Positions 48,101 through 59,290 of a stretch of 64,000 nucleotides of DNA are shown in pieces. Source of the DNA: Nereocystis luetkeana. Taxonomy: Eukaryota > Sar > Phaeophyceae > Laminariales > Laminariaceae. The stretch lies in contig JARUPZ010000035.1 of the NCBI GenBank assembly GCA_031213475.1, forward strand, positions 2,269,453-2,333,452. Reading direction: 5' to 3'. Each line of letters opens with the position of its first letter. Within the stretch, counting starts at the first letter, position 1. Both the position numbers and the translations under genes were made by a program. Under the pieces are notes generated by a model, which made no database searches, was not told the DNA's origin, and was given only the letters and a program-made list of their open reading frames with translations.

Positions 48101-48627
48101 AGTGTTGCAATACTAATTCCTAGATAAACAAACCGGAGGCTTTCATGGGTGAAAGTTCGATCGTATTGAAGAAGGGGCGGATTACGTACATTTATTCATT
48201 CGCAGGGAAGGGAGGCACGAACGAAAACAAACACTTCACATAATTGCACCTTGCGAGTCCCTCTCACTTGGCTGTGCAGTGGTAAGCGAGTAAAAATAGT
48301 AGCAGAAAACGGCGACGAAACGAAGACCACTATTCTCACCTCTGCGCGGTCGATTGAAGCCACCCACCGTTGCGACACCAGGCACATGAAGCGAACGCTC
48401 CACTGGGTGGACAGGAACACAAGCAGGTGGCATACTAGCAAGGCAGGGAGGGCCACTAATACCACCGCCTTGCCCCATCCGTCCTTGATATCGTACTGGA
48501 AGATGCACAGATAGACCGCAAGGTAGAGCAGCGCGAAGGGTCCGACGTCTAAACGCAGAGCTGCGTGCCGGGACGCGTACGGCACCAGGTCAACCACTGC
48601 CTTGTCATTTATATACACGGGACCCAT
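36158..48627 (-). CDS. ATP13A1: P5A-type ATPase, ATP13A1/Spf1 family (7 exons found)
   Basis: Exons in coding order: 48627-48340, 43337-43062, 42154-41528, 41217-40912, 40046-37881, 37545-37183, 36547-36158. All junctions are phase 0, giving 1471 aa. P5A pumps sit in the ER membrane and remove mis-inserted transmembrane helices. Motifs: two N-terminal membrane segments (FALLYLAVYLCIF and VVLVALPALLVCHLLVF); APFFVFQ|ILCVALWSLDGYWYYS across exons 2/3; the actuator motif MLTGESVPQ; the family-defining PPELP (524-528); phosphorylation site DKTGT (567-571); MITGDG; GDGTND; KLGDASIASPFTSK; and a C-terminal NYTGHPFM membrane bundle. Gly/Ser-rich insertions make it longer than human ATP13A1 (about 1200 aa). 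About 25 residues expected between exons 1 and 2 (the VKVVP region) are not found, so one small exon in the 5-kb first intron is probably missed. The Lys/Arg-rich tail may act as an ER signal. Confidence 0.95.
36940..37180. repeat. CCCACCTACCCACTCACTATC repeats in the last ATPase intron
   Basis: C-rich repeats with two copies of CACCTACCCACTCACTATCC about 55 bp apart, between the last two exons of the P5A gene. Confidence 0.8.
40590..40905. repeat. CGCTACCCACTAC minisatellite
   Basis: About 300 bp of degenerate CTACCCACTAYCCGCTACCC units in the intron upstream of the large catalytic exon of the P5A gene. A longer block (ACGATTCACTGCCCGCTACC onward) is present twice, at about 40702 and 40822. 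Confidence 0.85.
42501..42605. mobile_element. MITE-A copy 6
   Basis: 105 bp, TA-flanked. The arms are TTACGGGGGACCATAGTTAA and TCAACTATGGCCCTCCGTAA. It lies in intron 2 of the P5A gene. Confidence 0.92.
42709..42975 (+). mobile_element. LINE 3' end, 5'-truncated, with an inserted palindrome
   Basis: Aligns with 61670-61900: GATAGACGGTGGCCACAGGC, GGCGAAACAGGAAGG, TAATGAGCGCTCAACTGTTG, GGCAAGCAACAAATGAGTAC, then a C-rich tail. Relative to that copy it carries about 15 extra bases, ATACCAGGTACCTGG, at 42797-42811. The orientation is opposite to the host P5A gene. Confidence 0.85.
42973..43030 (+). mobile_element. SINE-like 3' end with C tail
   Basis: TCTATGGTCATACGGCTACG, then CCCATGCATGGCATCGAGTA and C17. 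It directly follows the LINE copy, close to the exon 2 donor of the P5A gene on the other strand. Confidence 0.75.
43610..43919. repeat. 155-bp tandem duplication in P5A intron 1
   Basis: Units 43610-43764 and 43765-43919 differ at only a few positions (GGTCGTC/GGTTGTC, CGACTAA/CGACCAA). They are GC-rich and differ in composition from the surrounding intron. Each contains GCCGTAAGTGTGGG, which looks like a splice donor on the + strand. Confidence 0.9.
44331..44435. mobile_element. MITE-A copy 7
   Basis: A diverged 105-bp copy: left arm TTCCGGGGGGCCATAGTAAA, right arm TTTATGGCTTCCCGTAA. It lies in P5A intron 1. Confidence 0.85.
44490..44730 (+). other. Unrecognised open frame in P5A intron 1
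   Basis: A 79-codon frame with varied composition (DSKPNLPLDF, SYEYMGTPLFSLFNLRH) lies antisense in the intron, 55 bp beyond MITE-A copy 7. I do not recognise a family. It could be a decayed mobile-element coding fragment or chance. No splice or promoter signal was seen. Confidence 0.25.
45899..46118. mobile_element. MITE-B interrupted by MITE-A (copy 8 at 45948-46052)
   Basis: The outer arms TTAACCCTTTGAGTACTGCA and GGAATGCAGTCCTTGAGGGG, then TTAA, match the MITE-B termini at 25342-25438. The inner 45948-46052 is a well-preserved MITE-A (TTACGGGGGACCATAGTTAA to TACTATGGTCCCCCGTAA) flanked by TA. MITE-B is therefore older than this MITE-A insertion. Confidence 0.85.
46735..47594 (+). mobile_element. 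Non-autonomous PIF/Harbinger-like transposon
   Basis: An 860-bp element. Terminal inverted repeats are about 45 bp: left GGCCTGTTCTTATGCAGTCG then GAAACATGGATTGAAAAAGC; right, the complement of the same with three or four mismatches. Both sides are flanked by TTA (46732-46734 and 47595-47597), the 3-bp target duplication typical of PIF/Harbinger. An internal frame (about 47079-47400: DDDLLPTAALAVALATVEET to SFEPTSVYPTL) may be the N-terminal remnant of a transposase or accessory protein. The catalytic DDE region is absent, so it must be mobilised in trans. It lies in P5A intron 1. Confidence 0.82.
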
Positions 48628-48816
48628 GGTCCAGTCGGGCACTATAGTGCCTTCGTTTCGTGATGTAGCACCCCGAAGGTGGTGACAGCGGCAGGAACAC
48701 ACGTTTTCTGGCGGAAGATTGCTCCCGGGGTCCCGATTGCTCCCAACACCATCACGCCTCCCAATTCCAGTGAAAAGCCTTTCTTTACAGTCCCGTCTCT
48801 CGAAATGATGTGATGC
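48628..48816. promoter_or_regulatory. Putative bidirectional promoter
   Basis: Only 189 bp separate the start codons of the P5A ATPase (minus) and the DDX31-type helicase (plus). Both starts are supported by conserved N-terminal sequence. Any core promoters and 5' leaders must share or overlap this interval. I see no clear TATA box. Confidence 0.6.
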
Positions 48817-51800
48817 ATGGGTATCAATCAACAAGCAAGAGGGGCTAGATACGACGAGGACGTATTCATGTCGCACGACGGCCTCGAGCTCAATTTAGTC
48901 TCCGAGCCTTCGGCGGCCTCGGCACCCCCCTCTCGCAGCAAGAAGCGAGGCGGCGGCAAGGCGTGGGCCAAGAAGAAGAAGAAACAGAGCCAAGCTCAGG
49001 CCGACCAACAACCACATGACAGCTCGGCAAACCAAGCCCGGACTGGTTCTGGTCCTCCCACCACCACCACCACCACCACCACCAGTGCCCAGGGCAAGAG
49101 CCAAGAAGCGTCACCCGCGGCCTCTCCCGCTCAACCGACGGCAAAGTCGCCAGGGGGGCAAGATGATGGTCGAAAGAGCGACACCTCAAACAAAGACACG
49201 ACGGCGCGATCACCCCACCACCCAGTCAGCACCAACACCTCGGAAGCAGCAGTCGCTGCGGTGTCTGCACGTCGAGCCGGGCCGCGGTTAGGCGCCGATG
49301 CATCCTCCCAAAGCAGCAGTGCAGCCCATCGCAGCCCCAAGGCACGGAACAAGCCGGGCGCGGTCAGCGGGGACGGAACGCCGAAGGAGCCCTCCAACGA
49401 ACGCCGTCGAGTGCTGGAGATGGCAGGACGAGGCACGACGTCCAAGCCGAGTCGTGGCGCACAAGGGGAAGAGAAGAGGGGCGGCACCAAGCGAGCATCT
49501 CCCTCCTCCTCCTCCTCCTCGCCCTCCTCCACCTCGTTGTCTTCGTCTGCACGCGCCACGAAACGAAAACGGCCGACGACTGGGTCGCCGGGACCGGTGT
49601 CCTCAGACGGTGTGATCGACTTCACCGGAGGAGATAACGCTCTGCCCTCTATGAAAGTCGATCCAAAGCGCCCGGATAAGAACCGCAGGGCGGTGGCTAC
49701 CGCGGCGGCGGTGGCGAAGGCCACCGCCGCCATGGCGAAGGCCGGCGGCAAGTGGTGGGATGACGACGATGACGACCACGTCGTCGCGGCAAAGGCTCGG
49801 GCGTCAACCCCCGCGTCGTCTACGAGTAACGGTGGATGGAGCTACGGTGCAAGCGGTGTTGGCGGCGGCGGCGGCCGTTACGGCGGTTACGGCTCCGCAG
49901 GCCAATCAGGAGAGGAGGTGGAGGAGGACAAGGACGGCGGTTTACCGTCCGACATACACCCGAACTCCGTGCGGACGAAGGCGGTAGACATGGGCGGGGA
50001 GGCGTCCAAAGCTATGGAGATCCTATCGGCACTGATGGAGAGCGGCGCCGGCGGCGCCGGCGCGCTTGGGGGGTCGAAGAGAGTCAAGAACGGGGGCAAG
50101 AGCAAGAAAAAGGCGAGACAGCCCACTGAACCGGAAGAGGAGCAGTCTACCGGTATTCCCGATCGGTCGGAGCCAAGCGGCGTCGACACTGCCGTGGTCG
50201 GCACGCGCGTTGTGGGCGTGGCGGACGCGTTAGCGGAAGATGAGCGCGAGGAGGCGGTCGCCGTACCTTCTCCGGACGATGAAGGCACTGCCGAGGAAAA
50301 CAGCGCGTCGACAGAGGCCGCCGCCGGTAGCGGCAGCGGCGGCGGTGGCGGCAGCGGCCAAGAAGCAGAAAAACTTCAAGTGCTCGGCTCCCGCAAGAAC
50401 AGGGGGCGTATCAACAACGCCACGGATGATGGCTCCACCTGCGGAACTCCTACTGTGCCGCTTCCCGAGTACCACGCCCGCCCGCGTGAGCTGTCGCGCC
50501 GGGCGGCTGCCAAACCGCTCGCCTCCGCGCGGAGCGGCCACGTCATGGCGGTTGGCCCCGGAGCGACGTTCGCCGGACTAAATCTACCGCCCAAAATGGT
50601 GTCTCACCTTGAGGAGCCGAAGGGGGACCTGGGGGGCGGTGGCATGGGACTCGCGGGGCCCACGGTTTGTCAGCTGGCTAGCGTGCCGGTGCTCGCCGCC
50701 GGTCACAACACCGTGGTCAAGTCGGAGACCGGGTCGGGGAAAACGTTGGCGTACCTGCTTCCCATGCTTTGTGATTTGGCGGCTATGGAGCCAAGGGTGG
50801 AGAGGGAAAAAGGGACCCTCGCGATCGTTCTTGCGCCCACGCGAGAGCTGAGCGCTCAGATTCTGGAGGTGAGGAGAAAAAACTGCGCGAGTCGTGGATT
50901 GATGCATTAATGAGCACCCTGTAGGGCGGGGAACCAGATGGGGTCGTATGGTATGAGCTCGAGCTCGTGCCATGTTGCGATAGTACTGCTGCTGTAGGGT
51001 GTCTGGTGGCTGTTCATAGCGCCATGGGGTTCTTGTTGGTGTGCTTGAGGGCGAATTTGGTGTGATAGTTACGTGCAGTTGCCGCTCGTGAGATTTTTTC
51101 AAGATGAAGGCAAGGGGCGGAGTTATTCGCTCAAGCTCGAATAGGTCAAATTGCCCTTGAAGGCAACTCTTTCAGTTCCCTACATAAGGTCGGATGAGTG
51201 TTTCTTGGGCAATGCCTTACCCGCGAAGAACTTCCACCCGTAAAATACCGAAATATGAAAATACCGACGAGACAAAAACTCGGACAACCGCGAGAAAAAA
51301 CGCCGTTCAACGGATACCGATCAAAACACTGCCGTGTCGCTGACGCTCGCTTGTGTGTGCGCCTGTACGTTTCGTGTGTGTTTTTTTATTTCCCTCACTC
51401 GAATGAAACCCGTCAAGGTTCTCAGCCGAGTGGTGCGACCCTTCATCTGGCTCGTACCCGGGAGCATATCGGGGGGAGAGCGGCGGAAAAGCGAAAAGGC
51501 CCGCCTTAGGAAAGGGGTGACGATTCTTGTTTGCACACCCGGCCGACTGTTGGACCACCTCAAGACCACCAAGTGCTTCCGTAGAGACTCGATGAGGTGG
51601 CTTATCCTGGACGAGGCGGATCGCCTCCTTGACTTGGGCTTCGAAAAACAGGCGAGTGCGACACAGTGGCTCTATTCTTGATAGTAGACTGCACAAACAA
51701 CCGCACCGTTTACGGGCGCCTCCGTCGATATTATTTTTATGGTCTACGCCCCCGGGCTATATGATTCCTCCCAAGGCGCCTTGACGAATTCGTCGGTGTT

Positions 51801-54800
51801 TTTTTGCGTTTTTTTGTTGTTGATTTTAAGGCTGTTCCGACGATGGTTGACGCGTTGCGCTGCCGGCGTCAACCGCTGGCGCGGCACCCGCAACTTTGAT
51901 GCTTCGGGCATAAATTTGTAACCTCAATCAAACGAAATTACCGTATTATGCGTAGGATCTACCGAAAGTGAAAACTAGGCCCTGTTTGTCATGGCTTCGA
52001 ATTCAACCGAGCTCCGGAATGTCGGCTTGTGTATTATGTGAGGGTTCTGTGGCGAGTGAGTGACGAAAACAGTTGTAGAGTGGGGCGGGACTATCCTGGA
52101 TGCTAGGGAGGGGGGGGAGGGGAGGGCAGGTAGGCACTGGAGGCAGAAACAGGAGTGTTTTCTAAATATGTTATTGTATGGGTGTGCAGATGGTGGCGGG
52201 GAGAGGGAGGGGAGCCCTGCTTTTTGAAACTCCGAAAATAAAAGGGACAAGGACAAAGAGCAAAGGGAAAAATAGATGAACAGTTGAGTTAAGTAAATGG
52301 TGTGTGCGGACGCGTGGCACGGTAGGACGATAACGGTACTGTAGTAGTATTTTCTCGCCAAAACAATATCTGACTGACGGGCGGGGCTCCTCAACGGACG
52401 ATTTTACCAACATCATTTGGGAACCATTTGTGTTTCGCAATATTGTTTGATGTACAGTGCAGGACACTCAACAAGAAAATGAGCAATAGGAAAAGGCGGC
52501 TGATATTTACAGGAAACCAAGAACGTCGGAAATCGTTGCCCAGTAGTTAGTGTAGAACGCACCCCTTCTCGAATAGGAAATCCAGCACAGGCCAACTCCT
52601 CAGCAGGCCATGGATAATTCATCAGGTAGCACGTCCATTTACTCTCCAAATACTTTTTTTCTCGGTGAGGGTAAAAGTGCTCCTCTGGTGAACATCCTCA
52701 GAAAGTATACAGTGGGTGCGGAGCAATGCCACGGTACATTCAGGGTTAGTACCTTGTTTTTCTGGGCTCTCCTCACATCGGGAGGTCAAACTCTCTCCCG
52801 AAGCATGACTTCGAAGAAATTTGTTCGCCCACCCCGACCGACGTTTATATGCGCTACGAATATATAGCGATACTGAAGCGATACTGAGAGAAATGTACTC
52901 GTTCGCTTACCGCGCTAACTGGTACAGTGGTTGCCCACTCGAAGAGATCAACCAGTCAAAAAATGTTGACCCAAACATTTGCAACCCCTACCACGGGACG
53001 AGTCTACGTGCCTACCATGGCATCTGCGCCTCGATGCGTCTCATTAAGCTCCCGGCGTCCCCTATGCCCTTGCAGGTGAAGGAGATCGTGGAGTTGCTGG
53101 ACCAGAGCGCGAAGGCGATTAGATCGGGCGCGGCGGGGAGCACCAGGGTTCAGGGGGGAGTGGTGGTGCCCTCGATCAAGGTCATCCGGAGGCAGACGGT
53201 CATGGTGTCGGCCACGCTGGAGAAGGGAGTGTCCCGTCTAGCGGCCGTGCTTCTCTCCAAGTGAGTGTACCCACAACGAATTGTACAAAGCTGTATCCAT
53301 AGAGCGGTAGATGGAAGGACATAGTTGTGATATTATTTTCCGTGTGTAGAGCGGTAGATTGAAGGACATATATTTGGTGTTCTTGTTTCGTGTTTAGGGC
53401 GGTAGGTTGAAGGACGTCTTTGTGGTATTTGTCCCACGATGAGTCGAGAATACATACATGCATGTGTGTATTTATTTCTTGTCTCATCTTGGGCAACAAC
53501 GGTTGAGTATCTTGCTTTGCCTCGTCATCACTGACCGGTCAGCTTCACGGTTTTTCGCAGTCGCACCTACAGCAGTACCTCTCCGTGGTGGCACTATGTA
53601 TTCGACACCTCCAACTTTGCCTCCGTCCCGCTACTGCTGCCAAGCAAGCCAAGCCGATCGGAAACAATCATCATGCTATACGCGTAACATCCCCCCCCCC
53701 ACCCACACGGTACCGCCTTCCACGCTTTCGATCTCCTCCACCCCCCCTCTCTGCCCCCCATGAAGATATATGCGCGTCGACGCGGACGCAAACTTTGTTG
53801 AATCCGTAGACGAATCCGGCAAAGCGACGCTTATTTCGGGCGAGCGTGGAGCATCCAAGAGCAAGGGCGACACCTCCCAGCGCGCTACGGTGGCAGCGTC
53901 TGCCGAGGAGTTCAGCACGCCGCGCCAGCTGGTCCAGTATTACATGACCGTCACGCAGAAGCTGCGGCTGCCGGCCTTGTGCTCGTTCCTTCGCGCGCGC
54001 GCCCGAGAGAAGGTGGTGGTCTTCATGTCGACGTGTGACGCCGTCGATTTTCATCACGACCTCTTCCGCCGCGCGGGGTGGCCTGGAGACGCTCCGCTAC
54101 CCTCCGCATTGGCGGCGGTGGGCAGCCAGGGGGGCTCAGAAGGAGGAGGAGTTGCTGGAGAGGAGGCAAGGCAAGGGGGGGAGCAGGGGGGAGTTGATGG
54201 TGGCGGCGGTGGTAGCGCGACCGCCGATAAGAGCGGCAAGAAGAAGGCCGACGGTGACATTGGCGACAGCGGGTTCTTCGGCGCCGGCTGCCTGGTTAGG
54301 CGGCTGCACGGGAACGTTCCGCAGATCGAGCGGCAAAAGACGTACCGGGCGTTCGGGGCGGCGAAAAGCGGCGTCTTGATCTGCACGGATGTGGCGGCGA
54401 GGGGGCTCGACCTCCCCACGGTCGACTGGATCGTGCAGTACGACCCTCCGGCGGAGACCGCCGACTACGTGCACCGGGTGGGGCGCACCGCGAGAAAGGG
54501 AGAGCGCGGCCACTCGCTGCTGTTCCTACTGCCGCGGGAGGCGGCTTACCTCGGCGTGCTCGAGGCCAGGGGACTGCGGCCGAAGCCGCTGTCCTTGGAA
54601 GGGGTGCTGTGCGCCGCGGACGCGGGCAAGCGCGATGCGCGCCGCGCAGACGAGCAGGTAAAGGAGAAGGGGGGAGGCGCGAGGCTCTTGATATTGCAAG
54701 CCGATTAGGAGCGCGGTACTGTTATCTCATAGATTTTACAGTGCATTTTATAGTTCTGCTTATTGTAAAGATCGGGAGACTGTTCTGCGAGAGAACGAGC

Positions 54801-55667
54801 GGGGAGGGGGGGAGAGGAGGGCCGGTGTCCAAACTTTGAAGGGGAACACTCGTTTTTAGCTGTTTTTTGTTCTGCTTTGTGGTTGACCGCGTGTCCAAGG
54901 GAGGCAAGGTAAAACGATTCGATAGAAAAAGGTCCCTATCCTCAGACGAACACGTGTGCAGGGACCTCTGGCACTGATCTTCATTCCTGACATATATATA
55001 TATTATATATATATATGTATATATATAAATTTCCCCCGCCGCGCGTCTTGACCCCCTTCTCAACTGCACCCACGTTTTGACGACAAACTACTTGGAAGTT
55101 GAATGGGTCCATTTTTTGCACTTTTTGGTAAATGTTTCAACCGCGTCAAGTGCGACCTCACAATGCACCCGGTTTTGCGCCTCCGCTCGCTTGGATGCCC
55201 CCCCCCCCGCCCCGCCCCGCCCCTCCCTCCCCCGTTCTCACAAACGACAGCTGGCCTATGAGCTCCAGCAAGGGCTGCAGCTCCTCGTGGCGGGCGAGAA
55301 AAGCCTGCTGGACCGCGCCCGCGCGGCCTTCCAGAGCCACGTGCGTGCGTACGCAGCGCGCGCCCCCGACAGCAGAGCGGTGTTTCAAGTGCGATCGCTC
55401 CACCTGGGACACGTCGCGCGGAGCTTTGCCCTCAAGGATCCACCTACCGCGGTCAAGGTCGGCAAGCGGGTGGTCCGACGACCGGGATACGTGAAGGGGA
55501 GCAATAGGGGTGGGGATAAGGTGGACGGCAGTGGGGCCGAGGGTGGCGCTGGGTCCGAGCGCGGGGAGAAGAGGAGGAGGGACGGGGCGGGGGGGTCGGG
55601 CGGGAGCGTGCACAGGCTGGGGCTGAGCAAGCAGACTGAGCTTGCGTCGCGAGCGGAGTTTATGTGA
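48817..55667 (+). CDS. DBP7: DEAD-box RNA helicase, DDX31/Dbp7 family (5 exons)
   Basis: Exons: 48817-50868, 51418-51651, 53076-53260, 53766-54657, 55251-55667; phases agree, 1259 aa. Dbp7/DDX31 acts in the nucleolus in 60S ribosomal subunit assembly. The first 590 residues are a low-complexity, Lys/Ser/Gly-rich extension with nuclear-signal-like KKKKKQ. The helicase core follows: F-x-x-L motif [14 protein letters not shown]; motif I SETGSGKT (636-643); PTREL (about 674); [15 protein letters not shown] and TPGRL; DEAD (749-752); SAT (807-809); the C-terminal lobe with [16 protein letters not shown] [11 protein letters not shown] and HRVGRTAR (1060-1067). The family-specific end is [20 protein letters not shown] then GHVARSFAL. 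It is longer than human or yeast members because of the N-terminus and a Gly-rich insert near 54110-54250. Intron 2 uses a GC donor (CAG|GCGAGT). It shares a short upstream region with the P5A gene. Confidence 0.95.
53285..53430 (+). repeat. Three tandem copies of a ~53-bp unit
   Basis: AGAGCGGTAGATGGAAGGAC, AGAGCGGTAGATTGAAGGAC and AGGGCGGTAGGTTGAAGGAC begin successive units in intron 3 of the helicase gene. Confidence 0.85.
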
Positions 55668-58600
55668 AAACAGCGGAGTTGCGTTGTTTGTTATTGGGGT
55701 AGGTGGTGGTGGTGGTGGTCGTCGTGGTCGTTGTTGCTGTGGTTGTGGTTGTGGTTGTGGTTGGTAGTACGGATATTTTCGGAGAAGAACGTTTCGGGAG
55801 AAGAAGGTCGCCCTCGTGTCATCGTCCGATCGGTATGGAGTAGTCCTCTTCACGTTTTTCTTGCGGCGGAGACGACGCGGCGACAGCCGCCCGCAACTGG
55901 ATCAGCAGTTGAGCAGCCGCCAACAGCTGTGTATGGGAAGGTCATTTTGTTTAGCCTGCTCCACCGCTCCTCCTGTCTAGTTCTATTCTAAAACACGAGA
56001 AGAGTATCACCATAATAATATCGTGTTTTTGGCCTGTGGCCTGTGAAGAGGCGTGTTTTTTTGTGTTTTTGCCTACACCAGTTGAACACGAAACACACGC
56101 TCACATCCCGACCGCGTCATACACGGTGTATGCGCCTTCATCTATTTGCCGCAGGCCCCAGCCATTACGTAGGAGTTGCCAGATCGTGATGCATAGCCGC
56201 CATTACAGCGAAGCCTCTCGCCATTGGAGCACACCATAAAGGGTCCCATGTCCCAAAGGGGAAAGGGTCGGTGTAGCCCGAACGGAGCCATTAGCTTGTT
56301 TATTTTGATCCAATGGCTGAGGCCAGAGGGGCTTCCGAGAATCATCAGCCTTATAATATTTATTACCTACCAGGTAGTTTTTTAGAATCACGAGTTGGCT
56401 GGTGGCCGCGAGGGGGGCGGTGGCACACCTACTACGGCAGCGGGTCCATGTTCTCATGGCATGAGCAGCGAAGATTCGCACGGGCTCGTTATTGAGCCGG
56501 GAGGAAAAGGTGTTTCACAGTAGTGCTGCAACCTTGCGTGCGACCGGCACAATTTTTCATCACGACACCGATTACAGTAATTTTAGGTTCACCTATTACT
56601 TAGTAGGGTCTTCCATAAACGGAAACTTCTCAAGTGTTGACTTCGCCTGTCTGTCCGTCTCCCTACGAAATCATCTTAAAACAAACCCAAAAGGAAAAAA
56701 GGAGATCCCGGGGCCTACTACAGTTTCCTGTCAAACGGCCCACATTACACAATACCTCCAGAAACTTTTGCTCCAAACCAACCAGCATCCAGTAAGCTTT
56801 GATTCCGAGTCGTGAGCAACACTTCAGTAGAGGTACATATCAGAACGGGCACATTTCGGCAGGTTTCTTCACTTGCTTAGCCGCCCTCCGTAGTTGCTGC
56901 TGCTCAAAGCGGCTCCCCCCTTCCCCCGCCCTTGGGCCCCACGTACAAATAAAGCTTTTCAGCAGAATAGTAGTCGTTGCTGCGCAGTTTGTACCTCAAG
57001 CTTTCGTCGTCTTGCTTCCTATCTCTCCTTTTCCCGAACGATCCAGCAACTATCAGTAGTTGCGTACGTAGTTGCATGAACATGTACTTGCGCGCGGAAG
57101 CGAAGGTACGTAACCGCCAAACAAAGGGGTGTGACCCGACCGGCGATAAAAAAGTAGTACGTCTTTGTCAAGTTGATACTTGTCGCGTTGCACGTACTCC
57201 GTTGGGGTGCGTTATTACAGTAGCAGATGTAACGCAGACGGCGCGACAGTTGGGATACCTCGTACTGCTGTCCCTATTGTGCCCCAGGCCCCAGGAGATA
57301 TACTCTAAGATCACGGAGTGTCGGTTGTTGGGTGGATTCTGGGATCTGGGATCTGCGATGCGATGCGAAAAAAAGACACACGAAAAAACCCACCAAAGAA
57401 CTGAAACGTCTGCTTGAAACCGGCCCTGTCAAATAATGCCTCCAAATTTACATTGAACCCCATCGGTCGATGTTCGGCGGGAGACTGCCGCAAAGACTAC
57501 CAAGATATATCGTTGACTCAACAGGAGCTATCGGAACTTCACCAGGCAAGACTCCTCCGCAACCCTAGTGCCGTCTATCGCGCGTGGCACATCAGGTGCG
57601 AGGAACGAAGTGTTTACCATACGCAGGACCAACCACGAGCGAGAGACCGGTGTTTGCATCTAGATACTTTTTTGGAGGACGCGCTGCGGCCACAGCAGCA
57701 GACAAAAGAAGCTCAGTGGGCGCCCAAAGAGAAGTCGGATGTACACACCATGCGTCACTGCATCGTATCTTGCATAGCTACCCGATGCCGCATTGCTCAG
57801 TGGGAAGCGTGCTCAATGTTGTCCTAGATTTGAAGTGCACGGGGTGGATGGGCGGGCCCGAGTGCTGTTGTCCTCGTGCAGGGCCACTGGGCATGGTAAG
57901 ATCGGATCTGCTGCACCAAAATTCTTTCGGTCAAGGTGCGAGGTCAGCCACCGCTGATCGAAGCCCTGTACACCGGCTATCGTACACATGGCTGGCTTCA
58001 GCGCTCACTGGAGCTTGCCTGCGGGCTCTACCATCTCCTTTGGCTTTCTCGCGTTCTTGCAGTTATGGTCTAGAGTCAGCTGATCAGCTGGTATAGAACT
58101 GCTACGTACACACGCGATTGTTCTGATGACAACGTACTCGGCGGGCGTATTTAGTCCACTAAAGACGGCCAAAATTGAATACGAGGCCGACGTTTTCTTG
58201 TTTTTTTGAACGCACGGAGGTCAGTGCTGCTTGCTATTATTAATAATAGCACTGCCGATCACTCGCATCCAGCACCGAGAAGCCCAAGGGAGCAGCAGCG
58301 CTCGTATCAGTATTCCGTAGGAGTAGATGAGAGCAGCACATCCGCCGCATCCATCAACCAAGACCGATGCAGGACTCAGTGAGGGCTTCCGTTGCCCTGT
58401 GTGCAGAAATCGAATAATCCAATCTGTCGAACACACCGTACATGGGCATCTGTCATCTCTCACGTCGGAAATCGGTTGGTATCGCACGTATATGCGCTAC
58501 GTAAGCGCCCTCTGGTGTCGAACGCGGAGCAGGTCAGAGGTCAGAGTACATTTCGTGGAGAGTTGTCTGGCAAGTGTCAAGTCCGCGTTTATTTGCTCGG

Positions 58601-59290
58601 CGGCAGCGTTGCAGCAGAGTGTTCCAACAACAGTACATACAGCGCATGCTCAGCACGCGCTGCAAACCCGCCAATCTCTATTAATAGGACTCCTCTCGAT
58701 ACAGCCTACAGCAGCAGTATGATACCTGATAGTACTCGGACGCCTACGATGATACGAGGTACCGCTTATACCAGTACAAGTGCTGGAAGTTGATTCGTGG
58801 GTTCGAATCGAATGATTATCATTTATTTGCAAGCATGAAAAGGATCAAACGCTTAGAGCGCATGGCGTGCGTAGTCGTGGGCACAATTTGACAATTTGAG
58901 GCAAGTCAATGAGGGACGAAAAATGTGATATGGCTTACCCGGACTAGGGGATCGATCGATCGATATTTCGATATATCAATTGTCAATTGTACTCACGAGG
59001 TAATGTACTGCTTTGCCACAAGCACAGCAGTGTAAAAAACAAGAGAGCCGGTCCAGGCTGGGTTTCTTTTTAGAATAGTGGGGTGCATTCTGTACTCAAT
59101 TACTTCCGTATAACGACTCCCGAATTTCCTTTTTTTTTCTTGTAAATCCGAAGCCTACGAAGGCTGCTTAAGTGGTTGTTTTCTTCGCAAGTACTTGCTT
59201 CATATACCATGCCCTGTACTGACTGCTGTGCATGTCTACTGCTGTGCCGACAGGTTCACGTCGCGAAGAGGAGGAAGGAGGACCGTCAAG
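55668..59290. other. Intergenic region between DDX31-type and CCT8 genes
   Basis: About 3.6 kb. It opens with a GGT/GTT tract (55700-55765). Open frames of 110-170 codons at 57076-58096 overlap in different frames and match nothing I know. A B-box-like GGGTTCGAATC at about 58800 has no convincing A box. No gene can be supported. Confidence 0.55.

Noticed and set aside
57076..58096. Overlapping open frames as a gene between the helicase and CCT8
   Set aside because: Three frames overlap with no conserved motif and no consistent splice sites; chance frames in GC-balanced DNA.
58780..58812. pol III B box GGGTTCGAATC as part of a tRNA or SINE
   Set aside because: No A box at the right distance and no cloverleaf.
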